Assembly: GCA_022821865.1 (NCBI GenBank)
Contig: JAJECW010000035.1
Coordinates: 1 to 52,477 of the forward strand
Length of the DNA: 52,477 bases
DNA from: Pseudomonadales bacterium
GTDB taxonomy: Bacteria; Pseudomonadota; Gammaproteobacteria; Pseudomonadales; Pseudohongiellaceae
Direction: 5' to 3'
Part shown: positions 8,230 to 18,088 of the stretch, one piece after another
Position numbering within the stretch: position 1 is the first letter of the stretch
Layout: every line of letters begins with the position of its first letter
The notes under the pieces: model-generated
Seen by the model: the letters and a program-made list of their open reading frames with translations, nothing else
Databases searched by the model: none
Told to the model about the DNA's origin: nothing
Made by a program: the position numbers and the translations under genes

Positions 8230-9651
8230 ATGAAACCCATAATCGCCATAGCCGGCCGCCCGAACGTCGGCAAATCCACCCTTTTCAACCGACTCACCGC
8301 AAGCCGGGACGCCCTGATGATCAATTTTCCCGGATTGACCCGGGACCGGCAGTACGGCACGGGCGAACTCGACGGCAGGCGGTTTCTCGCAGTGGACATG
8401 GGCGGCATCAGCAGTCATGTCCAAGGCATCGACCGGGAAGTTGTCGCCCAGGCCCTGCAGGCCATCGAGGAGGCTGACCTCGTGCTGTTCGTGCTCGACG
8501 CCAGGGATGGACTGACCCCGGAGGACCGCCGCATTCACCAGCGGTTGCGCGAAGGGGGCAAGCGCAGCCTCGTGGTGGTGAACAAGATCGATGGCCTCGA
8601 CCCGGACCAGGCCCGGGCGGAATTCCACGAACTTGGCGCCGCATCCGTTTTTGCCATCGCAGCCAGCCAGGGAACCGGCGTCAAGGCCCTGATCCGGGAA
8701 GCATTCGCCATGATGGATGCGGCGCCACAGGACACCCATTCGGAATCAGCACGCGCGCGGGACACCCACCCGACCGGGGCGGAAGCCACCCGCATCAGCT
8801 TTATCGGCCGCCCCAATGTGGGCAAATCCACCCTGGTCAACCGGATGCTTGGCGAAGATCGGGTGCTGGTATTCGATGAACCCGGCACCACCCGGGACAG
8901 CATTGAAATCCCCTTCCTGCGTCAGGGCCGGGCCTATACCCTCATCGACACCGCCGGCATACGCCGCCGGGGCAAGACCCGGGGCGTGGTGGAGAAGTTT
9001 TCGGTCATCAAGTCGCTGCAGGCCATTGCCGAATCCGATGTGGTGGTTTTCCTCATCGACGCCGGCGAAGGCGTGGTGGAGCAGGATCTGCATCTGCTCG
9101 GCCATATCGTGGAAGCCGGCAAGGCCCTGGTGCTGGCGTGCAACAAGTGGGACGGGCTGGAAGTGCATCGCAGGCAATGGTTCAAGCGCGAAATCGACCG
9201 CCGCCTGGATTTTGTGGATTTCGCGCAACGGCATTTCATTTCCGCACTGCACGGCAGCGGTGTCGGCAAGCTCTGTGAATCCGTGGACGCCGCCTGGCAA
9301 TCTTCGCGCAAGACCGTCTCCACGGCGGCGCTGACCAGAATGCTCGGGCAAATCGTCGCCGCAAGCCCGCCGCCATTATCCCGGGGCCGCCGCATCAAAT
9401 TGCGCTATGCCCACCTGGGAGGGCACAATCCACTGCGCATCGTGATCCACGGCAAGCAACTCGACAAACTGCCGGGGCATTACCGACGCTACCTGCAAAA
9501 CAGTTTTCGCGACGCCCTGGAACTTGTCGGGCTCACGGTCCAGATCGAATTGCGTAACGATGACAATCCCTACGCCAGGCACGAGCAGCAATTGAACCCG
9601 CGTCAGATCGCCCGCAAGCGTCGCCTGCAAAAGCACCAGAACAGGAATTGA
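8230..9651 (+). CDS. der: Ribosome-assembly GTPase Der (EngA)
   Basis: Der is a tandem-domain GTPase needed for 50S subunit maturation. The 473-residue protein has two G domains with P-loops GRPNVGKS at residues 9-16 and 193-200, switch and G3 segments (DMGGI, DTAGI), NKID and NKWD specificity motifs, and a C-terminal KH-like domain (KLRYAHLGGHNPLRIVIHG). The acidic/polar linker at about 165-185 is the usual spacer. It closes the conserved run begun by ndk. Confidence 0.97.
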   Translation: MKPIIAIAGRPNVGKSTLFNRLTASRDALMINFPGLTRDRQYGTGELDGRRFLAVDMGGISSHVQGIDREVVAQALQAIEEADLVLFVLDARDGLTPEDRRIHQRLREGGKRSLVVVNKIDGLDPDQARAEFHELGAASVFAIAASQGTGVKALIREAFAMMDAAPQDTHSESARARDTHPTGAEATRISFIGRPNVGKSTLVNRMLGEDRVLVFDEPGTTRDSIEIPFLRQGRAYTLIDTAGIRRRGKTRGVVEKFSVIKSLQAIAESDVVVFLIDAGEGVVEQDLHLLGHIVEAGKALVLACNKWDGLEVHRRQWFKREIDRRLDFVDFAQRHFISALHGSGVGKLCESVDAAWQSSRKTVSTAALTRMLGQIVAASPPPLSRGRRIKLRYAHLGGHNPLRIVIHGKQLDKLPGHYRRYLQNSFRDALELVGLTVQIELRNDDNPYARHEQQLNPRQIARKRRLQKHQNRN

Positions 9652-9665
9652 AGGCGGCCGGACGG

Positions 9666-9699
9666 AACATTCCAGGGAGGGAATTTTTCAGAGAGTACC
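9666..9699 (+). repeat. Palindromic repeat, module m5 alone
   Basis: Contains CATTCCAGGGAGGGAA, the T run and CAGAGAGTAC, lacking m4 and the GATAATG lead. It fills most of the gap between der and the dehydratase and ends 17 bases before that ATG. The stem is shortened to about six pairs because its 5' flank differs from the other copies. Confidence 0.75.
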
Positions 9700-9715
9700 C
9701 AGCGAGAATCACTGC

Positions 9716-10702
9716 ATGAACAAGGGAACAGCCGCCTCTTCCGTTTCCCTCCAGGATATCGAGGCCGCCGCCGAACGCCTGCGCGGCATTGCCCTGGTAA
9801 CGCCCCTGCTGGGCAATGCCGTCCTTGATCGGGAACTCGGCGCCCGGGTGCTGGTCAAGGCGGAGTGCCTGCAACATACCGGCGCCTTCAAGTTTCGCGG
9901 CGCCTGCAACTTTCTCAGCCAGCTATCGCCGGAAGAGCGCGGCAGGGGGGTGGTCGCCTATTCCTCCGGCAATCATGCCCAGGGCGTCGCCTATGCCGGC
10001 CACCTGCTCGGCGTCTCCACCACCATTGTCATGCCCGGGGACGCCCCGCGGGCAAAGCTGGAAGGCACCCGCAGATGGGGCGCCGCCATCCGCATCTATG
10101 ATCGCGCCAGCGAATCCCGGGAAGACATCGCCGAACAAATTGCCGGGGAGACCGGGGCCACCCTCGCGCGGCCTTTCGACGATCCGAAAATCATCGCCGG
10201 CCAGGGCACGGCGGGGCTGGAAATCGTCCGGCAACTTCAGCAACTCGACCTCACGGCGGACATCCTGCTCGCACCCTGCGGCGGCGGCGGCCTGCTTGCC
10301 GGCGTCTCAACGGCGGTGAGAGCGCTCAGCCCCACAACCGCGATTCACGGCGTCGAACCCGAACATTACGACGACCACCGCCAATCGCTGCAGGCCGGGC
10401 GTCGCCTCGGGCTCGAAACCCGAACCCCCACCCATTGCGACGCGCTCACCGCCCCGATCCCCGGCGAAGTCACCTGGCCCATCAATCGGGCCAATGTCAG
10501 CGGATTTCTGGCTGTCAGCGAAGCCGAAGTCCGCGGCGCCATCCACTATGCCTTCCATCACCTGAAGCTCGTACTCGAACCCGGCGGCGCCGTGGCTCTG
10601 GCCGCCATCCTCCACAACAAACTCCCGCTACGGGGCAAAACCGTCGTTATCATGGCCTCCGGCGGCAATATCGACAGCGATTTGCTCACAAGCTGCCTGT
10701 AG
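9716..10702 (+). CDS. PLP-dependent threonine/serine dehydratase or serine racemase
   Basis: Fold-type II PLP enzyme of the threonine ammonia-lyase family, which deaminates threonine to 2-oxobutanoate; some relatives racemise serine. The 328-residue protein has the PLP Lys59 in GAFKFRGA, the SSGNHAQG substrate loop, the PLP-phosphate loop CGGGGLLAG, and the late ASGGN. It has only the catalytic domain. There is no C-terminal ACT regulatory domain as in biosynthetic IlvA, so it resembles the catabolic or racemase type. Its leader is formed by an m5 repeat. Confidence 0.85.
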   Translation: MNKGTAASSVSLQDIEAAAERLRGIALVTPLLGNAVLDRELGARVLVKAECLQHTGAFKFRGACNFLSQLSPEERGRGVVAYSSGNHAQGVAYAGHLLGVSTTIVMPGDAPRAKLEGTRRWGAAIRIYDRASESREDIAEQIAGETGATLARPFDDPKIIAGQGTAGLEIVRQLQQLDLTADILLAPCGGGGLLAGVSTAVRALSPTTAIHGVEPEHYDDHRQSLQAGRRLGLETRTPTHCDALTAPIPGEVTWPINRANVSGFLAVSEAEVRGAIHYAFHHLKLVLEPGGAVALAAILHNKLPLRGKTVVIMASGGNIDSDLLTSCL

Positions 10703-10785
10703 AGTGAGGCCCGGTCGGTACACCCGGGCAAAGCACTGGACCCAATCCGCCAAATTATGCAAGATAGATTCCATTCCGTTCCGGG

Positions 10786-12228
10786 ATGCCGAATGTGCGA
10801 TTTTCAGGCCGAAGACTTTCGCCGCTGCTTGCGCCGGTGCTGGCGCTGGCGCAAGCGCCGCTTGCCGCCCAGGACGCCGGCATCGATGAGACCCTGCGCG
10901 AACTGGAATTGTACCAGGCGGATCTGAACCGCCTGGAAGAGCAGGGGGTTTACCACGGCCCGCAACTTGTGGAACCCCTGTCGCGCATGGCTGACCGCTA
11001 CATGGAACTCGACCGCTTTCCCGAGGCCCATGCCACCCTCGACCGCGCCCAGCAGATCGTGCGCATCGAGGAGGGCCTCTACACCAAGACCCAGCTTCCC
11101 TTTCTCCACCGCAAGATCCAAAACCACATCAATTCCGGCAACTGGCGAGAAGCGCGCAAGCTGCAGGACCATACCATCTGGTTCTATTTCAACAAGTACC
11201 CCGGGCCCGACCAGAACATGATGCGCGGCATGCTGGAACTGTCGCAAATGCATATGCGGGGCATTACCGAAGACGAGAAGGAGAATCAGGGCTACCACTA
11301 CCTGCGGGCGGCGCTGGGCAGCCGGGTCGCCCTGGCGGTGGCCGACAGTATCTGGCCGCGGCTGGAACAACGCAAGGCGGGACTGATCTACGAACAGTTG
11401 CGGATCATGTATCTCCAGGCCAGCGCCATCAACAAGGGCGGCAGCACCGGCCAGACCCTGCGAACCCGGGGCGGGCGGGAAATTTCCTCCAGCGGATACG
11501 CCATGGAGCGGGTTCTGTCCCCGGAGCGGGCGCTAAACCAGTTGCGGACCAGCGGCATGCGCTATATCGAGCAGATGCGGCAAATTTACGCCGGCGAGGA
11601 TGAGACGGAGTTTTCCGAAGCCCTGGCCATGGTCAAACTGTACCAGGCCGACTGGCGCTTGCTCTTCGACCGCAAGCAGCAGGCCCTCGACGCCTATCGT
11701 CAGGCTCACCAGATGCTGCTTGCGGCAGGCGTGCCGCATGAACAGGTGGACGAGCTTTTCGCTTCGCCTTCATTGATTCCCCAGGCGCGCTTCCACGACA
11801 GCGTGGCCAAGGCCCTGGCCGCCAGGGAACGCGAGCCGACAGACGCGCCGGAAGCTTTCGAGGACGGTGTCCCGGTGAAGATTTTCTACGATCAGGATCC
11901 CTTGCAGCCGCTGGAGTCGCCTTCGCTTTCCGCCCGCGCCCTGGGTCTGCACGAGGCCAATGACTGGCAGGTGGTGGCGCTGTTTTCCTTCGACCTGCCC
12001 GCGGCGGAAGCCATCGAGACCCGGCCGGGCTGGCGCCGCCGGAACGCCCTGGGAGTCGCCCAGAATCTGCGATTGATTGAACTCGATGAATATCCCGTTT
12101 ACCGGGAAACCGAACCACTGGTGCGCAATCTGGGCAGGCTGCGGTTCCGCCCTGGCCTCACCGACGGCGAGCCACACGCCGCTTCCGGCATCATCAGCTA
12201 TCTCGCCGCGACTGAGCCGATTCCCTGA
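10786..12228 (+). CDS. Secreted helical-repeat (TPR-like) protein of unknown function
   Basis: A 480-residue protein with a Sec-type signal peptide (SPLLAPVLALAQAPLAAQ) and then a mostly helical region. Heptad-like repeats (LVEPLSRMADRYMELDRFPEAHATLDRAQQIV in style) suggest TPR or Sel1-type units to about residue 330. A C-terminal region of about 130 residues is richer in beta strands (VKIFYDQDPLQP, LRFRPGL). No enzyme motif is visible. I do not recognise a named family; similar conserved proteins are found in marine gammaproteobacteria by impression only. It stands alone on the plus strand, ending 7 bases before an m2 repeat. Confidence 0.6.
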   Translation: MPNVRFSGRRLSPLLAPVLALAQAPLAAQDAGIDETLRELELYQADLNRLEEQGVYHGPQLVEPLSRMADRYMELDRFPEAHATLDRAQQIVRIEEGLYTKTQLPFLHRKIQNHINSGNWREARKLQDHTIWFYFNKYPGPDQNMMRGMLELSQMHMRGITEDEKENQGYHYLRAALGSRVALAVADSIWPRLEQRKAGLIYEQLRIMYLQASAINKGGSTGQTLRTRGGREISSSGYAMERVLSPERALNQLRTSGMRYIEQMRQIYAGEDETEFSEALAMVKLYQADWRLLFDRKQQALDAYRQAHQMLLAAGVPHEQVDELFASPSLIPQARFHDSVAKALAAREREPTDAPEAFEDGVPVKIFYDQDPLQPLESPSLSARALGLHEANDWQVVALFSFDLPAAEAIETRPGWRRRNALGVAQNLRLIELDEYPVYRETEPLVRNLGRLRFRPGLTDGEPHAASGIISYLAATEPIP

Positions 12229-12235
12229 ATAACCA

Positions 12236-12265
12236 GGGAAGCCCTGATCAAGTCAGAGTTTTCCC
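12236..12265 (+). repeat. Palindromic repeat, degenerate module m2
   Basis: GGGAAGCCCTGA and TCAGAGTTTTCCC form an imperfect stem, followed by CGGCACAGGGAAG as in the composite at 24-189. It begins seven bases after the stop of the helical-repeat gene and shares its orientation. Confidence 0.7.
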
Positions 12266-12319
12266 GCGGCACAGGGAAGCGTTTTCGAAGCGCGGCTTCG
12301 AGCGCGGCCGCAACGGTAC

Positions 12320-12345
12320 GGCGCAGGCTCCTAGGAGCCTGCGCC
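12320..12345. repeat. 26-bp perfect palindrome made of two m1 ends
   Basis: GGCGCAGGCTCCT is followed directly by its exact reverse complement. Each half is the outer end of an m1 terminal inverted repeat, so this is two m1 tips joined back to back. The TAG stop of the DsbA-like gene is the centre of the palindrome. Confidence 0.85.
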
Positions 12346-13056
12346 TGCCGCGTCTCCCATGGCTTCCTGGAAATGCTCGTCCACCAGTTCCAGGATGCGG
12401 GAAGCGGTCAACTGGGCCACGCGCCGGCCGTTGATGAACATCACCGGCGTCGAGCGCACGCCGGCGGAATTGCCGCCGCGCTGGTCGTCGCGAACCTTGG
12501 CGATGACTGCCTCGCTTTCCACATCGGCCCGCAGTTGTTCCAGGTCGAGTTCCAGATTTTCCGCATAGCTTTCGAATTCGTTTTCCACATCCGGGAGGAA
12601 GGACCACACCGGCTGGTTGACGAACAGAAAATCGTGCATTTCCCAGAAACTCCCCTGGCGACCGGCGGCTTCGGCATAGAGCGCCGCGGTCCAGGCGTGC
12701 GGATTGCTTGCCGTCAACGGGTAGTGCCGGAAAATCAGGTGCGCCCGGTCTTCAACACGCGACCACAGTCGCGCCATGAGTTGATTTTCGGTGGCGCAGG
12801 CGGGACACTGGAAATCGGCGTAGACCACAATACTCACCGGAGTCTCCGGGTCGCCGCGGATATGGTCATTGGGCGCCACCTCCACCGGGGAATAGGTGGG
12901 GCCCTGGGTCGCCAACACCCAGACCACGAGCAAAACCAGCGCCGGCAACGCCACGAACAGGCCGAGCCTGCCGAGCACCTGTCGCCGCCGCTGCTTCTGC
13001 TTTGCCGCCTGCTGCTTGGCCTGACGGATTTGCCGCTGTTTTTCGCGTCGGTTCAT
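12331..13056 (-). CDS. Membrane-anchored DsbA-like thiol-disulfide oxidoreductase
   Basis: A 241-residue protein of the DsbA/thioredoxin_4 type. It has a Lys/Arg/Gln-rich cytosolic start (residues 1-30), a membrane helix at about 31-50, and a periplasmic thioredoxin-fold domain. The redox motif is CPAC (Cys84, Cys87), preceded by VVYADFQ, and the cis-proline loop is RSTPVMFING. It probably forms, reduces or isomerises disulfides in exported proteins. The last residues (GAGS) and the stop come from the m1 palindrome, so a few native residues may be lost. It lies 58 bases downstream of xseA on the same strand. Confidence 0.88.
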   Translation of the reverse strand: MNRREKQRQIRQAKQQAAKQKQRRRQVLGRLGLFVALPALVLLVVWVLATQGPTYSPVEVAPNDHIRGDPETPVSIVVYADFQCPACATENQLMARLWSRVEDRAHLIFRHYPLTASNPHAWTAALYAEAAGRQGSFWEMHDFLFVNQPVWSFLPDVENEFESYAENLELDLEQLRADVESEAVIAKVRDDQRGGNSAGVRSTPVMFINGRRVAQLTASRILELVDEHFQEAMGDAAGAGS

Positions 13057-13114
13057 GGGGTGGGATTTTCCCCCAGGAAAGGCTCCGGGTCCACCGGGTA
13101 TTGCGCTGGAATTC

Positions 13115-14467
13115 TCATGTGGATTCGCTTCCTGTAACCGTGGAATGCAGACTGCCGTCCGCCAGGCGCGTGGTGATGCGGGCGCCGGGGCTTGCCTCGT
13201 CCACGTTGCGGATTACCCGATTCGATTCATCCAGGGTAATGCTGTAGCCCCGGGCAAGGGTATGGAGCGGGCTGGTGGCGTGGAGACTGCGGCTGAGGGA
13301 TTCAAGCCGGGAATGGTCGCGCTGGATGCGGGATTGCAGCGCCCGCCGCAAGCGCAGCGGGGCGCCCACGAGCGCCGGCCGCAGTTGCTCCACCCGCCGC
13401 ATGGGGGAATTGTGCCTCAGCGCCTGTCCCAGCAGATTGACTCGCTGGCGCTTGCCGCCGAGCAGGGTGCCGGCGGCGCGCTGTATCCGCTGGCTGAAAT
13501 CATCCAGGGTCTGGGCGTGATCCTGGAGTCTTCTCCCGGGGCTGCGCAGCCTTCTGGCGGTGAGTTCGAGACGGTCGCATCGGTGGGCGAGTTGCTGGCG
13601 CATGCGGTTTTGCAGCTTGCCGAGTTGTGCGCGCAACAGGTCGGAATACTCCTGTTGCGAGAGGCTCATCAGTTCGGCGGCCGCCGAAGGAGTGGGGGCG
13701 CGCAGGTCGGCCACAAAGTCGGCAATGCTGAAATCGATTTCGTGCCCCACCGCGCTGGTCACCGGCAATTCGCTGGCGAAGATGGCCCGGGCGACGCTTT
13801 CCTCATTGAAGGCCTGCAGGTCTTCGGCGGAACCGCCGCCGCGACCCACAATCAGGGCCTCAAGGCCGAGCTTGTGGCGCAGGGCGTTGGCGGTCTCGAT
13901 AGCCTGGCAGATCTGCCGCGGAGCCTGTTCGCCCTGGACGGCGACGGGAACCAGGGTGAGGCGGATGGCGGGAAAGCGGCGCCGGAAAACACTGAGAATA
14001 TCGCGCAGGGCGGCACCGGATTCGGCGGTAATCAGCCCGATATGGCGGAAACCGGCGCCCACTGGTTTTTTCCTGCCGCCATCGAACAGGCCTTCGGCCT
14101 GCAAGCGCTTCTTGAGCAATTCAAAGGCCCGGCGCAGCTCGCCGGCGCCGGCGGCTTCCATGGCGGTTGCATTGAGCTGGAATCTGCCCCGGGTCTCATA
14201 GATCGTCAGATCTCCCCGGGCGGTTATCTGGTCCCCGTCGCCGGGGTTGAAATGAACCCGGGCGGCGGCGCCGCGGAACATGACGCAGTCAAGCTGGGCG
14301 TTGCGGTCCTTGAGGGTAAAGTACCAGTGGCCGGGAACCGACTTCTTCAGCCCGGAAATTTCGCCTTCCACCCGAACCCCGGAAAAGCCCCCTTCCACAA
14401 GCCGCCGGGCAAGCCGATTGAGCTGGCTTACGGTCCAGACGTCTTGTTCCGCGTCCTGTAATGACAT
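13115..14467 (-). CDS. xseA: Exodeoxyribonuclease VII large subunit
   Basis: XseA forms the catalytic large subunit of exonuclease VII, which degrades single-stranded DNA from both ends with XseB. The 450-residue protein has the N-terminal OB-fold (VEGEISGLKKSVPGHWYFTLKD), the central nuclease domain (GLITAESGAALRDI, IVGRGGGSAEDL, SAVGHEIDFSIADFVAD), and the helical C-terminal part with the final TLARGYSI segment. No xseB is in the window. It follows the PQQ dehydrogenase on the same strand with a gap containing an m1 tip. Confidence 0.96.
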   Translation of the reverse strand: MSLQDAEQDVWTVSQLNRLARRLVEGGFSGVRVEGEISGLKKSVPGHWYFTLKDRNAQLDCVMFRGAAARVHFNPGDGDQITARGDLTIYETRGRFQLNATAMEAAGAGELRRAFELLKKRLQAEGLFDGGRKKPVGAGFRHIGLITAESGAALRDILSVFRRRFPAIRLTLVPVAVQGEQAPRQICQAIETANALRHKLGLEALIVGRGGGSAEDLQAFNEESVARAIFASELPVTSAVGHEIDFSIADFVADLRAPTPSAAAELMSLSQQEYSDLLRAQLGKLQNRMRQQLAHRCDRLELTARRLRSPGRRLQDHAQTLDDFSQRIQRAAGTLLGGKRQRVNLLGQALRHNSPMRRVEQLRPALVGAPLRLRRALQSRIQRDHSRLESLSRSLHATSPLHTLARGYSITLDESNRVIRNVDEASPGARITTRLADGSLHSTVTGSEST

Positions 14468-14483
14468 TCAGGGAAAAGTGGCT

Positions 14484-14500
14484 AGGAGCCTGCGCCGCAG
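14484..14500. repeat. Solo m1 terminal repeat tip
   Basis: AGGAGCCTGCGCCGCAG abuts the stop codon of the PQQ dehydrogenase (two bases away). Only the TIR tip is present, without the m1 core. Confidence 0.6.
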
Positions 14501-14501
14501 G

Positions 14502-16694
14502 TCAGTGATTCAGGGTAAATACATAGAGCGCATTATGACCGTCGGGGCTGCGCAGCTCCGGGGCGAGGAAATTGCCGATGCGCCAGGGGCTGCCGCCTTC
14601 GCGTCCAGCGGGAATCGCCACGTATTGCTTGCCGTCCACGGCATAACTCATGGGGAATCCCTGGGCCGAAGTCGCCAGGCGGCTGCGCCAGAGCGTCTCG
14701 CCGGTGGCCACGTCGATGGCATGGACGTAGCGGTCGAAATCGCCGATGAAAATCAGGCCGCCGGCGGTGGCCAGGGCCGCGGTGAGAAAAGGCGCCCGCT
14801 GTTCGATACTCCACTGTTCTCGCATGGATTCCACGTCATAGGCCGCGAGCTTGCCGAATTGCCCGCCGGTGCCGGGCATTTCCATCCACATGCGGTCGCC
14901 CTGGGTGCCGCCGGAGCCGATTTCGAAAGTAATCTCCCTGGGCGACATTTCCATGCACGACTGGCTCAGGGGAATCACGAGTTGCCGACTGGGCGGATGA
15001 TAGGCGCTGGCCTGCCAGTTGTGGCCGCCGGCGGTGGAAGGGCAGACCGAAAGCCATTCTCCCACCCGCATGTTGCGGATATCGTCGCGGTAGCGCACAT
15101 CGCCGGTTTCCAGATTGACTTCGGAAAACACATTCTGGAACACCGTCTGCCGCAGGCCGAGAAACTCGCCGGTGCGGCGATCGAGTTTCCACAGGATGCC
15201 GCTTTTGCCAATGGTGAGCAGCCAGGGTTCGTCGAACAGGTCCACCAGCACCTGTTCAAAGGATTCGTCCATGTCCAGGGATTCTCCCGGCACGTGCTGG
15301 CGATACCAGACCAGGCGGCCATCGCCAGGGTCCAGGGCCAGGGTGGAATTGGTGAAGAGCGCGGCGTCTTCGGTGGTGAGGCCGCGGCTTACCGCCATCC
15401 AGGGTTTGGCCTGGGCGGTGCCGAAGAACACCAGGCCGAGTTCCGGGTCCCAGCTTCCCGTCATCCAGACATCGCCGCCGCCGCGGAATTCCAGCGGCAG
15501 GTCGCCCCAGCTATCGCCCCCGGGCTCTCCGGGTCTGGCGATGGTGTAGGTGCGCCAGAGCTCGGCGCCGGTTGCGGCGTCGTGGCCGCTGATGAAACAG
15601 CTGTCCTTGAAGAAGCGGCCGCAGCCGGTAATGCCATTGACCACCACGCCGTCGGCCACGATGGGTCCGCTGGTATTGGAGTAACCCAGCGCATTGTCGG
15701 CGATTTCCACGTCCCAGACTTCGGCGCCGGTACGGGCGTCCAGGGCCACCAGATGGGCATCGGTGGTGGCGACATAGACCAGGTTCCGCCACAGCGCCAG
15801 GGTGCGCAGCAGATAGCCGGGCCGTTCGCCTTCGGGAAACTGGCGGCGATACTCCCACAGCAGACTGCCGTTGCGGCCGTCGAGCGCCTGCACCACATTG
15901 CCGTAGTTGGGCAGGTAGACGACACCGTCGCGCACCAGCGGCGCCGGCTGGCTGCGCCCGGGCTCCATGCCCCAGACCCAGGCGAGGCTGAGATTCGCGA
16001 CATTCCCGGTATTGACTTCATCCAGCGGTGTAAAACCCTGGCTTTGTGGCGTGCGCCGCCACCAGATCCAGTCTGCCGCGGGGGGGGCGGCCAGTTCCGC
16101 CGCGCCGACATCGCGGTAGGCGTCGGCCTGGCTCCAGGTCCGGGTCAGCCCGCGCCCGGTGCGGTAGATGGTGGCGACTTCGGGAATGGCATTGCGCGAA
16201 TCCGGCGAAGGCACGGTTCCCGCCAGCCCGGGAACCGGCGCTCGCGAGGGCGGGGTTTCGCCGTTTTCCCCGCCGGGGAAAAGCACTTCGGGAGAATTCG
16301 CCGCCAGGGCATTGGCTGTTGCGGCAACGCCATTGGCCTGGAGCAGAAAGGCGATCAGTTCGACATACCCATCATCGCTCAGCGAGCCCGGCGCCTGGGT
16401 GGGCATGGTGCGCCGCAACAGGTCGAGCATCTGCCCCGGTGTGCGATTGCGCCAGTTATCGACAAAATTGCCGCCGCGCAGGGCGACGGCTTCGAATGAG
16501 CCTTGCAGGTCGGGCAGGTGGCAGGCGGCGCAGTGCCGCCGGTACAGTTCCGCGCCGCGCTCGGCCTGTTCGGTCCGGTAGCCGGTCTGGTTCAGTTGCT
16601 GGGCATGTACGGGCGCCATGCCGAGCAAGAAGACCAATGCCAAAGCGAAACTCGTTCTTGCCAAAACAAAAGCCCGGGAGCCCTGACATCGCAT
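14502..16694 (-). CDS. PQQ-dependent dehydrogenase with N-terminal cytochrome c domain
   Basis: Periplasmic quinoprotein of 730 residues, probably oxidising an alcohol, aldehyde or sugar and passing electrons to its own heme. A signal peptide (residues 1-31, ending HAQ) is followed by a cytochrome c domain with CAACH at 55-59 and candidate axial Met in [10 protein letters not shown]. The quinoprotein beta-propeller starts near 205 ([17 protein letters not shown]) and carries tryptophan-docking blades such as GSLLWEYRR and GRLVWYRQH. The usual order in fused quinohemoproteins is propeller then cytochrome; here the heme domain comes first. The vicinal disulfide of methanol-dehydrogenase-like enzymes is not seen. 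Third gene of a three-gene minus-strand cluster. Confidence 0.85.
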   Translation of the reverse strand: MRCQGSRAFVLARTSFALALVFLLGMAPVHAQQLNQTGYRTEQAERGAELYRRHCAACHLPDLQGSFEAVALRGGNFVDNWRNRTPGQMLDLLRRTMPTQAPGSLSDDGYVELIAFLLQANGVAATANALAANSPEVLFPGGENGETPPSRAPVPGLAGTVPSPDSRNAIPEVATIYRTGRGLTRTWSQADAYRDVGAAELAAPPAADWIWWRRTPQSQGFTPLDEVNTGNVANLSLAWVWGMEPGRSQPAPLVRDGVVYLPNYGNVVQALDGRNGSLLWEYRRQFPEGERPGYLLRTLALWRNLVYVATTDAHLVALDARTGAEVWDVEIADNALGYSNTSGPIVADGVVVNGITGCGRFFKDSCFISGHDAATGAELWRTYTIARPGEPGGDSWGDLPLEFRGGGDVWMTGSWDPELGLVFFGTAQAKPWMAVSRGLTTEDAALFTNSTLALDPGDGRLVWYRQHVPGESLDMDESFEQVLVDLFDEPWLLTIGKSGILWKLDRRTGEFLGLRQTVFQNVFSEVNLETGDVRYRDDIRNMRVGEWLSVCPSTAGGHNWQASAYHPPSRQLVIPLSQSCMEMSPREITFEIGSGGTQGDRMWMEMPGTGGQFGKLAAYDVESMREQWSIEQRAPFLTAALATAGGLIFIGDFDRYVHAIDVATGETLWRSRLATSAQGFPMSYAVDGKQYVAIPAGREGGSPWRIGNFLAPELRSPDGHNALYVFTLNH

Positions 16695-16726
16695 GGTTTT
16701 CGATCCCGTGCTGTAGTTGGCGAAGC

Positions 16727-18052
16727 TTATTCTTCCAGGCTCAGGGTTTCCTGCTGCGCCCGCCGCCGGGCTACCGCCTGGGCGAACTCTTCCTCGTTGA
16801 CGTAGGTGATGCCAACCCAGGCGTGGCTCATTTCATCGACGCCCCGGCGGCCGAATACCACCCACTGCTCCGGATCGGGATTGATCGGATTGCTGGCGGT
16901 ATTGTCGAACACCGAAGTGAATTGCAGCACCGTGCCCGTGGGCAGCAGGGGCTTGGCGTGATCGTCGTAGATATAGGCGATCTGCCAGTTGTGATCGTAC
17001 TTGTTGACCTGGCTCAGGACTTCGCGCCTGCCGTCGGGATAGATCGCTTCCATGGTCATGACCTTGCCGCGCATGTGCAGGTGGGGCCGGTAGCTGTGGA
17101 TGATCGCCGGTTCGTCCAGTACATGGGTGCCTTGCAGCACCTGGTAGCCATGTGGCGGAATCACGATGTCCTGGCCCCGGGCCATGCCATTGAGGCCGTC
17201 CACCCGGAACAGCACTTCGCCAACGGTTTCCAGTTCCGGGGTTACGCCGTCGGGATAGAACCACAGGCCCACTTCAACCACGTCCCGCGGCGCTTCGGTG
17301 CCAATGGGAAAATAGTGCAGGTTCCAGGCGATCGTGCCATTGGGCGGAACCCGCATGCCGGTGCCTTCGGGATAGACTTCCCAGGACTTGCCTACGCCAT
17401 AGCGCGCCAGGCCCACCGAATGCCGCTCGCCTTCCGGGATCAGCACCGCGTGGCCGTGATGCACGACTTTCTTGCCCAGGGGATGGGAAGGCTTGAACTC
17501 GGCGGCGCGCAGCCAGCGCTCCTTGTCGAGGCCGGTGAATTCAACCCGTGGCTCCCACCATTGATCCTGGCCGTTGGCGATGACGTCATAAGGACGGGAG
17601 CGCACGATCACATCGGGCGGACCGAGTTGTTCGGCGAGCTGCCAGTCGGCGCCGGAAGGCAATTCCAGCGGCGGCGGCATGTCCGCCGGGTCTCCCTCGG
17701 GCGCGCCGGCGTCCACCCAGGCGGAAATCATGGCGATCTGATCGTCGCTGAGGGAAGCGTCATTCTTGAAGTCCTGGATGCCGATACCGGTATCCACATG
17801 CCAGGGCGGCATGATGCGCTTGCTCGTGCGGTCCTTGATCAGGAAAGCGAAGGGTTGAACCTGCTGGTAGTCCATCAGCGGCATGGGGCCGATGCCTTCG
17901 GGGTTGTGACAGGCGACACACTTCTCCTGCAGGATCGGCGCAATGTCACGGGAATAGGTCAGGCCATCCCGGGCAGAGGCGATACCGGAAACGCTGGCGT
18001 CCACGCTGGCAAGCAGCGCGAGCCGGATACCGATTTTCGTGGTTCTGTTCAT
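16727..18052 (-). CDS. Cytochrome c / copper type II monooxygenase-like protein
   Basis: A 441-residue exported protein with a signal peptide, a c-type heme motif CVACH at 45-49 with SKRIMPPWH downstream, and a C-terminal domain resembling peptidylglycine alpha-hydroxylating (ascorbate-dependent) monooxygenase. Both copper sites can be traced: His198-His199 (VVHHG) with His246 (WNLHYFPIG), and His324/His326 (PHLHMRGK) with Met408 (DEMSHAW). In PHM these bind CuH and CuM. Heme fused to the copper domain suggests the heme feeds the copper centre in place of ascorbate; that is inference. Substrate unknown. It sits between a secreted unknown and a PQQ dehydrogenase. Confidence 0.8.
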   Translation of the reverse strand: MNRTTKIGIRLALLASVDASVSGIASARDGLTYSRDIAPILQEKCVACHNPEGIGPMPLMDYQQVQPFAFLIKDRTSKRIMPPWHVDTGIGIQDFKNDASLSDDQIAMISAWVDAGAPEGDPADMPPPLELPSGADWQLAEQLGPPDVIVRSRPYDVIANGQDQWWEPRVEFTGLDKERWLRAAEFKPSHPLGKKVVHHGHAVLIPEGERHSVGLARYGVGKSWEVYPEGTGMRVPPNGTIAWNLHYFPIGTEAPRDVVEVGLWFYPDGVTPELETVGEVLFRVDGLNGMARGQDIVIPPHGYQVLQGTHVLDEPAIIHSYRPHLHMRGKVMTMEAIYPDGRREVLSQVNKYDHNWQIAYIYDDHAKPLLPTGTVLQFTSVFDNTASNPINPDPEQWVVFGRRGVDEMSHAWVGITYVNEEEFAQAVARRRAQQETLSLEE

Positions 18053-18088
18053 GGTCTGGTCCTGCGAGTCGTTGGGGGGAAGGAATGC

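Noticed and set aside
14280..16499. Open frame of 739 codons on the plus strand
   Set aside because: Shadow of the PQQ dehydrogenase; no homology-like pattern.
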